From the NCBI GenBank assembly GCA_964422195.1, contig CAYRAF010000010.1, positions 1 through 30,584 of the forward strand: 30,584 bases of DNA, in the 5' to 3' direction. This document shows positions 1 to 7,151 of this stretch, one piece after another. The notes beneath the pieces were generated by a model. The model did no database searches and had not been told where the DNA came from. It worked only from the letters and a program-made list of their open reading frames with translations. The stretch comes from CALVUP01 sp964422195 (GTDB lineage Bacteria > Bacillota_I > Bacilli_A > RF39 > UBA660). The position numbers were made by a program, and so were the translations under genes. The first letter of the stretch is position 1. Every line of letters begins with the position of its first letter.

Positions 1-2
1 CA

Positions 3-704
3 GTACCATATGAATGGTATGAAAAATATGGAGTTAGAAAATATGGATTCCATGGTACATCACATAGATATATTACTAAAAAAATTAGTGAAACTTTATT
101 ACGTGATGATTTAAAAATTATTAGTTGTCATTTAGGTAATGGTGGTTCAGTTACTGCTATTAAAGATGGTAAATGTGTAGATACATCAATGGGATTTACT
201 CCACTTGCAGGTATTGTTATGGGAACACGTAGTGGTGATGTTGATCCTTCAATAGTGCCATATGTTATGGAAAAAGCTGGCCTTAATGCTAGTGAAGTAG
301 TAGATGCTCTAAATAAAAAGAGTGGTTATTTAGGATTAAGTGGTAAATATTCTGATTCTAGGGATATTGAAGATGGCTGCAAAGAAGGAGATCCTAAATG
401 CATTTTAACACAAGAAAAATATATTAAATCAGTAGTTGGATATATTGCTAATTATTACGTATTACTTGGTGGAGCAGATGTAATTTGCTTTGCTGGTGGT
501 ATAGGAGAAAACGGAATTGATATTCGTATGCAAATAGTAGAAAAATTAGCATGCTTAGGAATTAAAATAGATGTTGAAAGAAATAATGTTAGAGGAAAAT
601 TACAAAAGATTTCTAGCGATGATTCTTCAGTACTATTATATGTAGTACCAACAGATGAAGAATTAATGATTGCAAAAGATACATTAGCGTTAATAAATAG
701 ATAG
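3..704 (+). CDS. ackA: Acetate kinase, C-terminal part (5' end outside window)
   Basis: Acetate kinase interconverts acetyl phosphate plus ADP with acetate plus ATP, the substrate-level ATP step of the Pta-AckA overflow pathway in the cytoplasm. The reading frame is already open at base 3 and runs to TAG at 702-704, so the N-terminal phosphate-binding region lies outside the window. Visible family hallmarks are the second acetate kinase signature (KYGFHGTSH), the HLGNGGS loop, the GTRSGDVDP segment and, near the end, the FAGGIGENG motif of the ASKHA fold. The ATG at 189 is internal and is not the start. The gene is followed after 9 nt by nrnA, suggesting an ackA-nrnA-engB operon. Family assignment is secure; only the missing 5' part limits the description. 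Confidence 0.95.
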   Translation, partial: VPYEWYEKYGVRKYGFHGTSHRYITKKISETLLRDDLKIISCHLGNGGSVTAIKDGKCVDTSMGFTPLAGIVMGTRSGDVDPSIVPYVMEKAGLNASEVVDALNKKSGYLGLSGKYSDSRDIEDGCKEGDPKCILTQEKYIKSVVGYIANYYVLLGGADVICFAGGIGENGIDIRMQIVEKLACLGIKIDVERNNVRGKLQKISSDDSSVLLYVVPTDEELMIAKDTLALINR

Positions 705-713
705 GATGATAAT

Positions 714-1661
714 ATGTTTGATCAAATTTACAAACAAATAGAAAAATATGAAACAATAATATTAGTAAGACATATTGGAGTAGATCCTGATGCTATGAGT
801 AGTCAAATAGCTCTTCGTGATAGTATCAGACTTACTTTCCCAAATAAGAAAGTATATGCTATAGGCAATGGTACTTCAAAGTTTTCCTATATTGGTACTC
901 TTGATAAGACAATAGAAGAAAAAGATGCTTTACTAATTGTTTTGGATACCCCAAACTTAATTAGAGTAGATGTAACTGATCTTGATAAATATGCTTATAA
1001 AATTAAGATTGATCATCATCAATTCATAGAAGAATTTTGTGATTTAGAATATATTGACACGGAAGCAACATCTGCCTCACAAATTGTCTTAGAATTAATA
1101 AATAATACACCCTTAAAAATGAATGACCATATTGCAAGATCAATATTCATAGGAATTATGTCAGATACTAATAGATTTTTATATAACCCTTCAAAAAAAG
1201 CTTTTAAAATGGTATCAGAAATGGTAAATAAATATGATTTTGATATGGAACAATCAATGAAAGATTTATATAAAAGACCAATATCAGAAGCAAGATTAGA
1301 AGGTTATATTGCACAAAATATGATTATTAATGAATATGGATTTGGTTATATAATACTTACAAAAGAAGATGTAGAAAAATTACAAATAGATTCAGCTTCT
1401 GCTGGTAATACTATAAATAATTTTAGTGGAATAGAAGAACTTGAAGTATGGGCTTTTGTAACAGAAGATGTTAAAAATGATATAATAAGAATTAATATTC
1501 GCTCTAATAAGATTGTTATTAATAAAATAGCTGAAAAATATAACGGTGGAGGCCACAAACTTGCTAGTGGTGTTAGAGTTAAAACCATGGAAGAAGCTAA
1601 AAAAGTATTAGAAGATTTAAATAACGAATGTATAAAGTATTATAATGAAAATAATAAATAG
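714..1661 (+). CDS. nrnA: DHH/DHHA1 phosphoesterase, NrnA-like nanoRNase / pAp phosphatase
   Basis: This 315-aa protein matches the length and architecture of Bacillus NrnA, which degrades 2-5 nt RNA fragments and dephosphorylates 3'-phosphoadenosine 5'-phosphate in the cytoplasm. The N-terminal DHH domain shows the metal-binding pattern HxxxDPDA around residues 20-27, a later VLDTP aspartate near 78, and the name-giving DHH at 100-102. The C-terminal DHHA1 domain carries the substrate-binding GGGHKLASG motif near residue 280. The start ATG is preceded by a GGATGA ribosome site. It lies 9 nt after ackA and 9 nt before engB, so all three probably share a transcript. A related c-di-AMP or pApA phosphodiesterase role cannot be excluded from sequence, but the lack of sensory domains argues for the short NrnA type. 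Confidence 0.88.
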   Translation: MFDQIYKQIEKYETIILVRHIGVDPDAMSSQIALRDSIRLTFPNKKVYAIGNGTSKFSYIGTLDKTIEEKDALLIVLDTPNLIRVDVTDLDKYAYKIKIDHHQFIEEFCDLEYIDTEATSASQIVLELINNTPLKMNDHIARSIFIGIMSDTNRFLYNPSKKAFKMVSEMVNKYDFDMEQSMKDLYKRPISEARLEGYIAQNMIINEYGFGYIILTKEDVEKLQIDSASAGNTINNFSGIEELEVWAFVTEDVKNDIIRINIRSNKIVINKIAEKYNGGGHKLASGVRVKTMEEAKKVLEDLNNECIKYYNENNK

Positions 1662-1670
1662 AGGTGTAAT

Positions 1671-2264
1671 ATGAAAATAACTAGTGTAGATTTAAAAATA
1701 AGCGCAGTAAGAATTAGTCAATATCCTGATGATAATAAACCAGAATTCTTACTTGTAGGTCGTAGTAATGTAGGAAAGAGTAGCTTTATAAACACAATTG
1801 TTAATAGAAAAAATATTGCTAGAACTTCTGCTAGACCAGGGAAAACACAAACACTTAATTTTTATGAAGTAAATAAAACCTTTTATTTAGTAGATGTTCC
1901 TGGATATGGATATGCAGCTGTAGATAAAAAAACACAAGCTAAGTTTGGTAAAATGATTGAAGAATATTTACAAACAAGAGAAAATTTAAAAAGAGTATTT
2001 ATGCTAATTGATTTTAGACATAAGCCCACAGAAGATGATGTCTTAATGTATAACTTTTTAAAATACTATAACTTACCTGTTACTATAATAGCTACTAAAT
2101 ATGATAAAGTATCTCCTAGTAAGAGAGACAAATCATTAAAACAAATTCAATCTACTATAGATTTAGTAATAGGTGATGAACTAATATTATTCTCATCTCA
2201 TACAAAATTAGGAAGAGATGCAGTTATAAAAAGAATAGAAGACTTAACAGTAGAAACTATTTAA
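1671..2264 (+). CDS. engB: Ribosome biogenesis GTPase EngB (YsxC/YihA)
   Basis: EngB is a TrmE-Era-EngA-EngB family GTPase needed for late assembly of the 50S ribosomal subunit. At 197 aa it has the usual family length. The G1 loop GRSNVGKS is at residues 30-37, G2 lies in the TSARPGKTQ region, G3 DVPGYG begins at 75, G4 TKYDK sits near 141, and an SS-type G5 is near the C-terminus. ATG is preceded by GAGGTG. It follows nrnA by 9 nt. Its stop codon lies inside the 3' arm of a terminator hairpin, so the gene closes the ackA-nrnA-engB unit. Confidence 0.96.
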   Translation: MKITSVDLKISAVRISQYPDDNKPEFLLVGRSNVGKSSFINTIVNRKNIARTSARPGKTQTLNFYEVNKTFYLVDVPGYGYAAVDKKTQAKFGKMIEEYLQTRENLKRVFMLIDFRHKPTEDDVLMYNFLKYYNLPVTIIATKYDKVSPSKRDKSLKQIQSTIDLVIGDELILFSSHTKLGRDAVIKRIEDLTVETI

Positions 2265-2274
2265 GTCTTTTTTA
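2239..2274 (+). terminator. Rho-independent terminator of engB
   Basis: The arms agacttaa (2240-2247) and ttaagtct (2261-2268) are perfect complements with a 13-nt loop and are followed by a run of T. The engB stop codon lies in the right arm. The T-run is followed one base later by the -35 of the next promoter. Confidence 0.75.
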
Positions 2275-2302
2275 TTGCCAAAAATAAAAGAAAACATATT
2301 AT
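2275..2302 (+). promoter_or_regulatory. Sigma-A promoter for the 143-aa gene
   Basis: TTGCCA (2275-2280), a 16-nt spacer and TATTAT (2297-2302) fit a housekeeping promoter. It abuts the engB terminator and lies just upstream of the AGGTGAT ribosome site at 2308-2314. Confidence 0.6.
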
Positions 2303-2317
2303 ATCATAGGTGATATC

Positions 2318-2749
2318 TTGAAAATAAAGTATGTTGAAGATGGATATTATGTTTTTATTGTAAAAGAAAAACTACCAACTTCTTTAGAAAATAAAGAAAA
2401 GTTAGTGGAATATATAAAAGAAGTTATTATTAATTTAAAAGCATATTATGATATAACATTACAAGGATTTTATAAAATATATGCATATCAAAGTAAATAT
2501 GGTTTAATACTAAGAATTATCTGTATAGAAGATCTAGACTTTGAAACAATAGACTTAAAAATTGTTATTAGACATGATATAGATATTTATTTAAAGACAG
2601 ATGACTATTTTATATTTCAAGATAAAAATTTATTCTATGAAGATTATTATTATAAAAATATTAAAGAGGTAGATAATATATATAAATATATAGAATATTG
2701 TGATATTTATTTAGATGAAGAAAACAAATTAAAAAGCATTACTTATTAG
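2318..2749 (+). CDS. Hypothetical 143-aa protein, unknown family
   Basis: I do not recognise this protein. It begins at TTG, chosen because AGGTGAT lies 3 nt upstream and the frame holds no better start. The sequence is rich in Tyr, Ile, Asp and Lys, with no signal peptide or membrane segment. Alternating hydrophobic and charged stretches suggest a small alpha/beta soluble protein, and the C-terminal third is very rich in Tyr and Asp (YEDYYYKN near residue 110). It has its own promoter and terminator, so it is a monocistronic unit placed between the engB operon and a convergent unknown pair. Codon use resembles its neighbours, so there is no sign of recent transfer. It is probably real given the full set of expression signals. 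Confidence 0.75.
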   Translation: MKIKYVEDGYYVFIVKEKLPTSLENKEKLVEYIKEVIINLKAYYDITLQGFYKIYAYQSKYGLILRIICIEDLDFETIDLKIVIRHDIDIYLKTDDYFIFQDKNLFYEDYYYKNIKEVDNIYKYIEYCDIYLDEENKLKSITY

Positions 2750-2764
2750 TAATGCTTACTTTCT
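2734..2764. terminator. Bidirectional terminator between convergent genes
   Basis: A perfect 10-bp stem, aagcattact (2734-2743) and agtaatgctt (2748-2757), has a 4-nt loop. T-rich sequence follows on the + strand, and on the - strand the exit is also T-rich. It overlaps the 3' ends of both converging genes. Confidence 0.8.
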
Positions 2765-3448
2765 TGTATAATAATGTTCATTTGCTTTAACTAATCTTTT
2801 AGCAAAGCTACTATTGCTTAAGTCAAAAGTATCAAAAACCTCTTGTGCTAGCGGAGCTTCATTCCAAGATATAATTCTATTATCAGCATACTGAATATTT
2901 GGAGCAGAGAAGTTGACAACTTCTTGTTTATGTGGAAGTTTATGAGCAATATCAAATCTTACTAAATGAGTATGGGATTCCAATATTTTGGTAGGATTCT
3001 TATTTATTTGTAGACTTAATATATAAGATGTATTTTTTGCTGGATAAATAATATTATATGTATGACTTATACAAAAAGAACCATCTGTGTATGTTTTCCA
3101 CATCGTATTGATATTATTACCTTTGATATTGGCTGTTGCAAGATAAAAATCTTTTAACAATGGTCCAAAACTTATTGTTTTTACTCCTAGATCATTAAGG
3201 GCATATATTGTTTCATAAAAAGTACTTTTTTTCTTATTAATTCCTACTTTTTCATCATAAATAGCTTGAAGTATATTTTCAGTATCTAATAATAAATTAG
3301 TGTCACTAACTTCATGTATTTTTTTTCTTAATAATAATAAATTTCTTTTAAAAGTAGAATTTTCATAATCCTTAAACTCCAATTCTTGAACTATGTCTGC
3401 GATAAGCATCCATGCTTCTATTGGTGTGGGTATTGTTGATGCTGCCAT
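2756..3448 (-). CDS. Hypothetical 230-aa protein, paralogue of the adjacent upstream gene
   Basis: I recognise no known family. The 230-aa soluble protein resembles its upstream neighbour (3458-4165). Both have an ILQAIYD / FLQSIYD segment, then ALNDLGVK / ALEMLGIK, then YTDGSF / YTDGTF followed by a conserved His, then INKNP / VNKNP, and a C-terminal W(N/G)...(Q/R)EVF(D/N)(T/K)FD block. The two therefore arose by tandem duplication and have diverged strongly. The start ATG has a strong GGAGG site that overlaps the end of the upstream gene (9-nt gap), so the pair is co-transcribed. It ends in the shared bidirectional terminator. No signal peptide, membrane helix or obvious catalytic motif is visible. 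The conserved YTDG(S/T)F and DxxxxLP positions are candidate functional sites. Confidence 0.8.
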   Translation of the reverse strand: MAASTIPTPIEAWMLIADIVQELEFKDYENSTFKRNLLLLRKKIHEVSDTNLLLDTENILQAIYDEKVGINKKKSTFYETIYALNDLGVKTISFGPLLKDFYLATANIKGNNINTMWKTYTDGSFCISHTYNIIYPAKNTSYILSLQINKNPTKILESHTHLVRFDIAHKLPHKQEVVNFSAPNIQYADNRIISWNEAPLAQEVFDTFDLSNSSFAKRLVKANEHYYTRK

Positions 3449-3457
3449 ATTTTCCTC

Positions 3458-4165
3458 CTATTTCATTAAGACTTTATATCTTTCTTGAAATTCTTTATTT
3501 TGGTCAAATTTATTAAATACTTCTCGTGCTGGATAACTGGCGCCCCATTCTATAGGCTCTTTTACTATTGGCATAACTAATGGGTATTCCAATAATGCTA
3601 ATTCATCAACATTAGGAAGATCATCTACAATATCAAGTGTTCTAAGTATAGCATAACTATCTTCAAAATTAACTGTGTAATCTGGATTTTTATTTACTTT
3701 TAATAAATATTTATTAAAAGTAAGATTATCTATATCGTAACAGTTTACAGATGCCATGTGTCTATACATAAATGTTCCATCTGTATACAATTTCTCCATT
3801 GGTTTAAGAATCATTTCTGTTGTAATATTATATGGACAATATTTTATATTTTTAATGCCAAGCATTTCTAAAGCTGTAACTGTCTTTGCAAGACTATCAA
3901 CACCACTTCTATCAATGCTATCATAAATAGATTGTAGAAAGCTTTGAATACCAACTTCAGTTTCATTTGTTGGTCTTCTATTTCCTTTTTGGATAGAATA
4001 GCCTAATTTACTAAACCTTGTTACTAATGTAGCTAAATTTATTTTAAAACTATAACTATTACCTTGCATATTAGATTTTGGATAATTTTTGTTATATGCA
4101 ATTACTTTCATATCTTTAACAACTTCTTTTAAGTCAGAAGTATGTAGTTCCTGAATTCTTTTCAT
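3458..4165 (-). CDS. Hypothetical 235-aa protein, paralogue of the adjacent downstream gene
   Basis: First gene of a two-gene unit with its own promoter and an AAGGAGTGAT ribosome site. The soluble 235-aa protein shares a spaced series of motifs with the next gene (FLQSIYD, LGIKNIKYCP, YTDGTFMYRH, LLKVNKNPD, DIVDDLP, REVFNKFD) but low overall identity, indicating an old duplication. The N-terminal 90 residues differ most between the two and carry basic segments. No transmembrane segment or known catalytic signature was found. The retention of both copies in order suggests they act together, perhaps as a heteromer, but that is inference. I cannot assign a function. Confidence 0.8.
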   Translation of the reverse strand: MKRIQELHTSDLKEVVKDMKVIAYNKNYPKSNMQGNSYSFKINLATLVTRFSKLGYSIQKGNRRPTNETEVGIQSFLQSIYDSIDRSGVDSLAKTVTALEMLGIKNIKYCPYNITTEMILKPMEKLYTDGTFMYRHMASVNCYDIDNLTFNKYLLKVNKNPDYTVNFEDSYAILRTLDIVDDLPNVDELALLEYPLVMPIVKEPIEWGASYPAREVFNKFDQNKEFQERYKVLMK

Positions 4166-4186
4166 ATCATCACTCCTTAGCTTTCT

Positions 4187-4215
4187 ATTATAACCATATA
4201 TAAATAAAAATACAA
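4187..4215 (-). promoter_or_regulatory. Sigma-A promoter for the paralogue pair
   Basis: On the - strand TTGTAT (4210-4215), 17 nt and TATAAT (4187-4192). The -35 is embedded in the 3' arm and exit of the plsC terminator, so termination and initiation signals overlap. Confidence 0.7.
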
Positions 4216-4236
4216 GGATTATTTGTGTTCCTTGTA
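4202..4236 (-). terminator. Terminator of the plsC / acyl ligase / plsC unit
   Basis: On the - strand tacaagga (4236-4229), a 10-nt loop, tccttgta (4218-4211) and then a T-rich run (4210-4202). It overlaps the stop codon of the upstream gene. Confidence 0.75.
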
Positions 4237-4797
4237 TAGTTTTAAAATAATATCTCTTAGTTTTTTATTAGCTTCTTCTAAAGTCATATCACCTATATAA
4301 AATGGTTCAGCAAAATAGACATTAGTTTTTCTAAACAACTTATAGTTGCCAGTAATGGCAAAAGGTATAATAGGTGAATTTGTTTTTTTAGCAAGCGAAA
4401 CTGCTCCAAACTTAAAATCCATTAAATCTTTATCTGTTTTATTTCGTGTTCCTTCTGGAAATAAACCTAATGCTTTATCATTTTCAAGTACCCATCTTGC
4501 TTCACTTTTTGCTTCTTCATCGTGTATTTCTCTATTTACTGAAATACATCCTACGGCTCTAAAAAACCATCCAAATTTAGAATCAAAGTACTCTTTTTTC
4601 GCCATCCAGTGAATTGTTCTGAATGTTGATAAACAAACTGGAAATTGATCAAAAGCATGTCTATGATTTCCACAGAAGATAACTCTACCATTTTTAGGGA
4701 TAACTTTTTTATTATGACTTCTTACTCGATAACAAACTCTAAACCATATACTAATAAATGGTCTAGCTATTATATATAACCAAGCTTTATTCTTCAT
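4219..4797 (-). CDS. plsC: 1-acyl-sn-glycerol-3-phosphate acyltransferase, PlsC-like (copy 1)
   Basis: PlsC-type enzymes transfer an acyl chain to the 2-position of lysophosphatidate, giving phosphatidic acid at the inner membrane face. The 192-aa sequence has the catalytic HX4D motif (H45 to D50 in NHRHAFD) and the FPEGTR glycerol-phosphate-binding motif at 113-118. A hydrophobic, basic N-terminus (residues 5-24) is consistent with membrane association. The start overlaps the end of the acyl ligase gene by 11 nt with only a weak ribosome site, so translation is probably coupled. It is the last gene of a three-gene unit and ends in a hairpin. Another PlsC-like gene opens the unit. Which copy uses lysophosphatidate, and whether either acts on glycerol-3-phosphate or a glycolipid, cannot be told from sequence. 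Confidence 0.85.
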   Translation of the reverse strand: MKNKAWLYIIARPFISIWFRVCYRVRSHNKKVIPKNGRVIFCGNHRHAFDQFPVCLSTFRTIHWMAKKEYFDSKFGWFFRAVGCISVNREIHDEEAKSEARWVLENDKALGLFPEGTRNKTDKDLMDFKFGAVSLAKKTNSPIIPFAITGNYKLFRKTNVYFAEPFYIGDMTLEEANKKLRDIILKLYKEHK

Positions 4798-6505
4798 TTT
4801 TTTTTCTACTTTCTTTTTCTAATTCTTTATAATTTACTTTTCCAATTAGTGTTTTTGGAAGAGATTTTCTAAATTCATATTCTCTTGGTAGTGAGAACTT
4901 TGCTAGATTCTTTTCACATAGTTCCTTAAGTTCTTTTTTAACTTTAGATGCAGAGTATCCCTCCTTTAAAACAATAAATGCTTTAGGTACTTGTACTTTA
5001 TATGGATGAGGTATACCAACTACAGTACAATTTAATACTCCTTCGTGTGATTCAATAATTTCTTCAATATGAGAAGGATATACATTATAACCAGATGATA
5101 TAATCATACGTTTTAATCTTTGTGTATAGAATACTATTCCATCGCTTGTCATATATCCTATATCACCAGTATGTAACCAAATTCTACCATCTTTATGCTT
5201 TTGTAAGACCTCATTTGTTTCTTTTTCATTATTTAAATAACCAAGCATAACGGTAGGTCCACTAACACATATTTCTCCTTCTGTTTCATAAGAAACTTCT
5301 TCTTGAGTATGTGGCATAACAATCTTATAATAATCCCCTGGGAAAGGTATACCAATACTACCTGCGATATTAGCATCTTTCCAAGCAAGCGCAGTAGAAG
5401 CAACACTTTCAGTCATACCATAACCTTGTTCTACTCTAACTTTTGCTCCATGCTCTCTTAAAAAAACATCTATTTTTGAACAAGTAACAGCACTTAAACT
5501 ATCTCCACCAGAAACCACATGTTTTAGAAAAGATAAATCAACATGTTTAAACTTTTTGTTGGATAACATTGCTTCCCATAGAGTAGGAACTCCTACTAAT
5601 ACAGCTGGTTTATATTTATTAATTGTTTTATCAAAAGTTTTTGAATCAAACTTAGGAATCAAAATAAGTTTTGCTCCTATATATAACGGTGCATGCATAG
5701 AAACAGCAAGCCCAAAGCCATGGAAATTAGGCATAATAGCTAATATTCCATCATTTTCTTTTAAATCACTGAATAACACACGTATTTGTAGAGCCATAGC
5801 ATTAAAATTACCATTAGAAAGTATTATTCCCTTAGGAGAACCCGTTGTTCCACCACTATGTAGTATTACTGCTGGATCATCTTTACCAAGTTTAACTTTA
5901 TAATTACCATTATATTTATAACCTAGTAACATAAATTCACTCCAACGCATAAACTGACCTTTTATATTTAATGAATTATAATTAATACCCTTAGATATAA
6001 AATATCCTATTCCTAAAACTATAGGCATAGATTCTTTAGGAGAAACAACTACTGTTTTATAAACATTAGTTTCATTTATAATAGCTTTTATTTTATCAAG
6101 AACAGTATCTATCATAATTAGCATAACACTATTTGTAGAGTTAAGATAATTTTTTATTTCTTCCTCTGCGGATAGCGGATGTATCATATTGGCAATAGCA
6201 CCTATTTTATTTAATCCATAAAAGCATATTAAAGCTTCAGGAATATTAGGCATACAAATAGTAACTACATCCCCACTTCTTACACCTTGACTTCTAAAAG
6301 CTTTAGCAGCTTGATCTATTTGTTTTAAAAAACTTTTATAAGAAATGTTTTTTCCATAATAATGAATAGCAGGAGCAGTTGGTATTTCAGATGCTCTTTT
6401 TTCTAACAAATCATAAATAGATATATTAGGTACTTTAATATTTAGTTCTTTTTTCTTATAAAATTTTTCCCATGGGGCACTAACTTTATTTTTAAATAAA
6501 CCCAT
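4787..6505 (-). CDS. AMP-dependent acyl ligase (long-chain acyl-CoA or acyl-ACP synthetase)
   Basis: Member of the ANL adenylate-forming superfamily, which activates a carboxylic acid as acyl-AMP and passes it to CoA or ACP. The 572-aa length is typical of FadD-like ligases. The P-loop HSGGTTGSPKG lies near residue 215, the GYGMTES motif near 365, the aspartate of the HTGDIGY motif near 446, and the C-terminal catalytic lysine is probably in LPKTLIGKVNYKE near 555. There is no signal peptide. ATG is preceded by GAGGTG, placed in the last codons of plsC copy 2 (3-nt gap), and its own end overlaps plsC copy 1. Sitting between two acyltransferases, it probably supplies activated fatty acids for phospholipid synthesis. 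The acceptor, CoA or ACP, is undetermined. Confidence 0.88.
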   Translation of the reverse strand: MGLFKNKVSAPWEKFYKKKELNIKVPNISIYDLLEKRASEIPTAPAIHYYGKNISYKSFLKQIDQAAKAFRSQGVRSGDVVTICMPNIPEALICFYGLNKIGAIANMIHPLSAEEEIKNYLNSTNSVMLIMIDTVLDKIKAIINETNVYKTVVVSPKESMPIVLGIGYFISKGINYNSLNIKGQFMRWSEFMLLGYKYNGNYKVKLGKDDPAVILHSGGTTGSPKGIILSNGNFNAMALQIRVLFSDLKENDGILAIMPNFHGFGLAVSMHAPLYIGAKLILIPKFDSKTFDKTINKYKPAVLVGVPTLWEAMLSNKKFKHVDLSFLKHVVSGGDSLSAVTCSKIDVFLREHGAKVRVEQGYGMTESVASTALAWKDANIAGSIGIPFPGDYYKIVMPHTQEEVSYETEGEICVSGPTVMLGYLNNEKETNEVLQKHKDGRIWLHTGDIGYMTSDGIVFYTQRLKRMIISSGYNVYPSHIEEIIESHEGVLNCTVVGIPHPYKVQVPKAFIVLKEGYSASKVKKELKELCEKNLAKFSLPREYEFRKSLPKTLIGKVNYKELEKESRKKNEE

Positions 6506-6508
6506 AAT

Positions 6509-7078
6509 CTACACCTCATTATCTTTTATTAGTTTTTTAACTTTATCTCTTAATCTTTCATTTTCTTTGTCTAAATCATTAAGTATATTATATGCTTTTC
6601 CAAATACTATTTTAATTTTACCTCTTCTATATTTTCCGATGATTGCAAAAGGAACTATTTTCTTTTTAGTTTCATCAGCCATTTTAACTGCACCTATCTT
6701 AAAAGGTAGTAGTTCCTGATTTTTACAAGTTGTTCCTTCAGGGAAAATACCTACTATTTTTTCATCATTAAGATAGTCATAACCCTTAATTAAAGCACTT
6801 TTATTTTTTTTACTTCTATCAACAGGAATTAATCCTAATGATTTAAATATAAAACCAAAGGGGCCTTTAAATAACTCTATTTTAGCAAAAAAATGTATTG
6901 GTTTTTTGGTAGCACTCATTAATAATAAACAATCAAAATTATGAGTATGATTACCAGCAAGAATTATACCTTTATCGTTTGAAATATTCTCTTTACCTAT
7001 TATTGTTGGTTTATAAATAACTCTAAATAAAAAGGTTACGATAGGCCTAATAAATTTATATAATTTAGATTCTTTCAT
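6509..7078 (-). CDS. 1-acyl-sn-glycerol-3-phosphate acyltransferase, PlsC-like (copy 2)
   Basis: Second PlsC-family acyltransferase, about 189 aa. The HX4D motif is H44 to D49 (NHTHNFD) and FPEGT begins at residue 112. A hydrophobic N-terminal stretch (residues 8-22) suggests membrane contact. Overall it resembles copy 1 (4219-4797) but is clearly divergent. ATG at 7078 is preferred because AGTGATGAGT precedes it; ATG at 7084 and GTG at 7087 are in-frame alternatives. It heads the plsC / acyl ligase / plsC unit and has an extended -10 promoter just upstream. The two divergent copies could serve the two acylation steps of phosphatidate or glycolipid synthesis, which is inference. Confidence 0.85.
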   Translation of the reverse strand: MKESKLYKFIRPIVTFLFRVIYKPTIIGKENISNDKGIILAGNHTHNFDCLLLMSATKKPIHFFAKIELFKGPFGFIFKSLGLIPVDRSKKNKSALIKGYDYLNDEKIVGIFPEGTTCKNQELLPFKIGAVKMADETKKKIVPFAIIGKYRRGKIKIVFGKAYNILNDLDKENERLRDKVKKLIKDNEV

Positions 7079-7093
7079 ACTCATCACTATTCT

Positions 7094-7120
7094 ATTATAT
7101 CACGTTTTTTAAGTAGTCAA
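7094..7120 (-). promoter_or_regulatory. Extended -10 promoter of the lipid cassette
   Basis: On the - strand TTGACT (7120-7115), a 15-nt spacer, then TGATATAAT with TATAAT at 7099-7094. The spacer is short but the TGn extension compensates. It starts directly after the U-tract of the spoIVA terminator. Confidence 0.65.
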
Positions 7121-7121
7121 T

Positions 7122-7151
7122 AAAAAAGATAACTATATTACAATAGCTATC
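7122..7151 (-). terminator. Terminator of spoIVA
   Basis: On the - strand gatagctat (7151-7143) pairs with atagttatc (7136-7128), nine pairs with one G-T wobble and a 6-nt loop, followed by six T. The spoIVA TAG stop is in the right arm. Confidence 0.7.

Noticed and set aside
1346..1588. Open frame of 80 aa opposite nrnA
   Set aside because: Lies wholly within a well-supported gene on the other strand, no ribosome site, low-complexity hydrophobic product typical of an antisense shadow.
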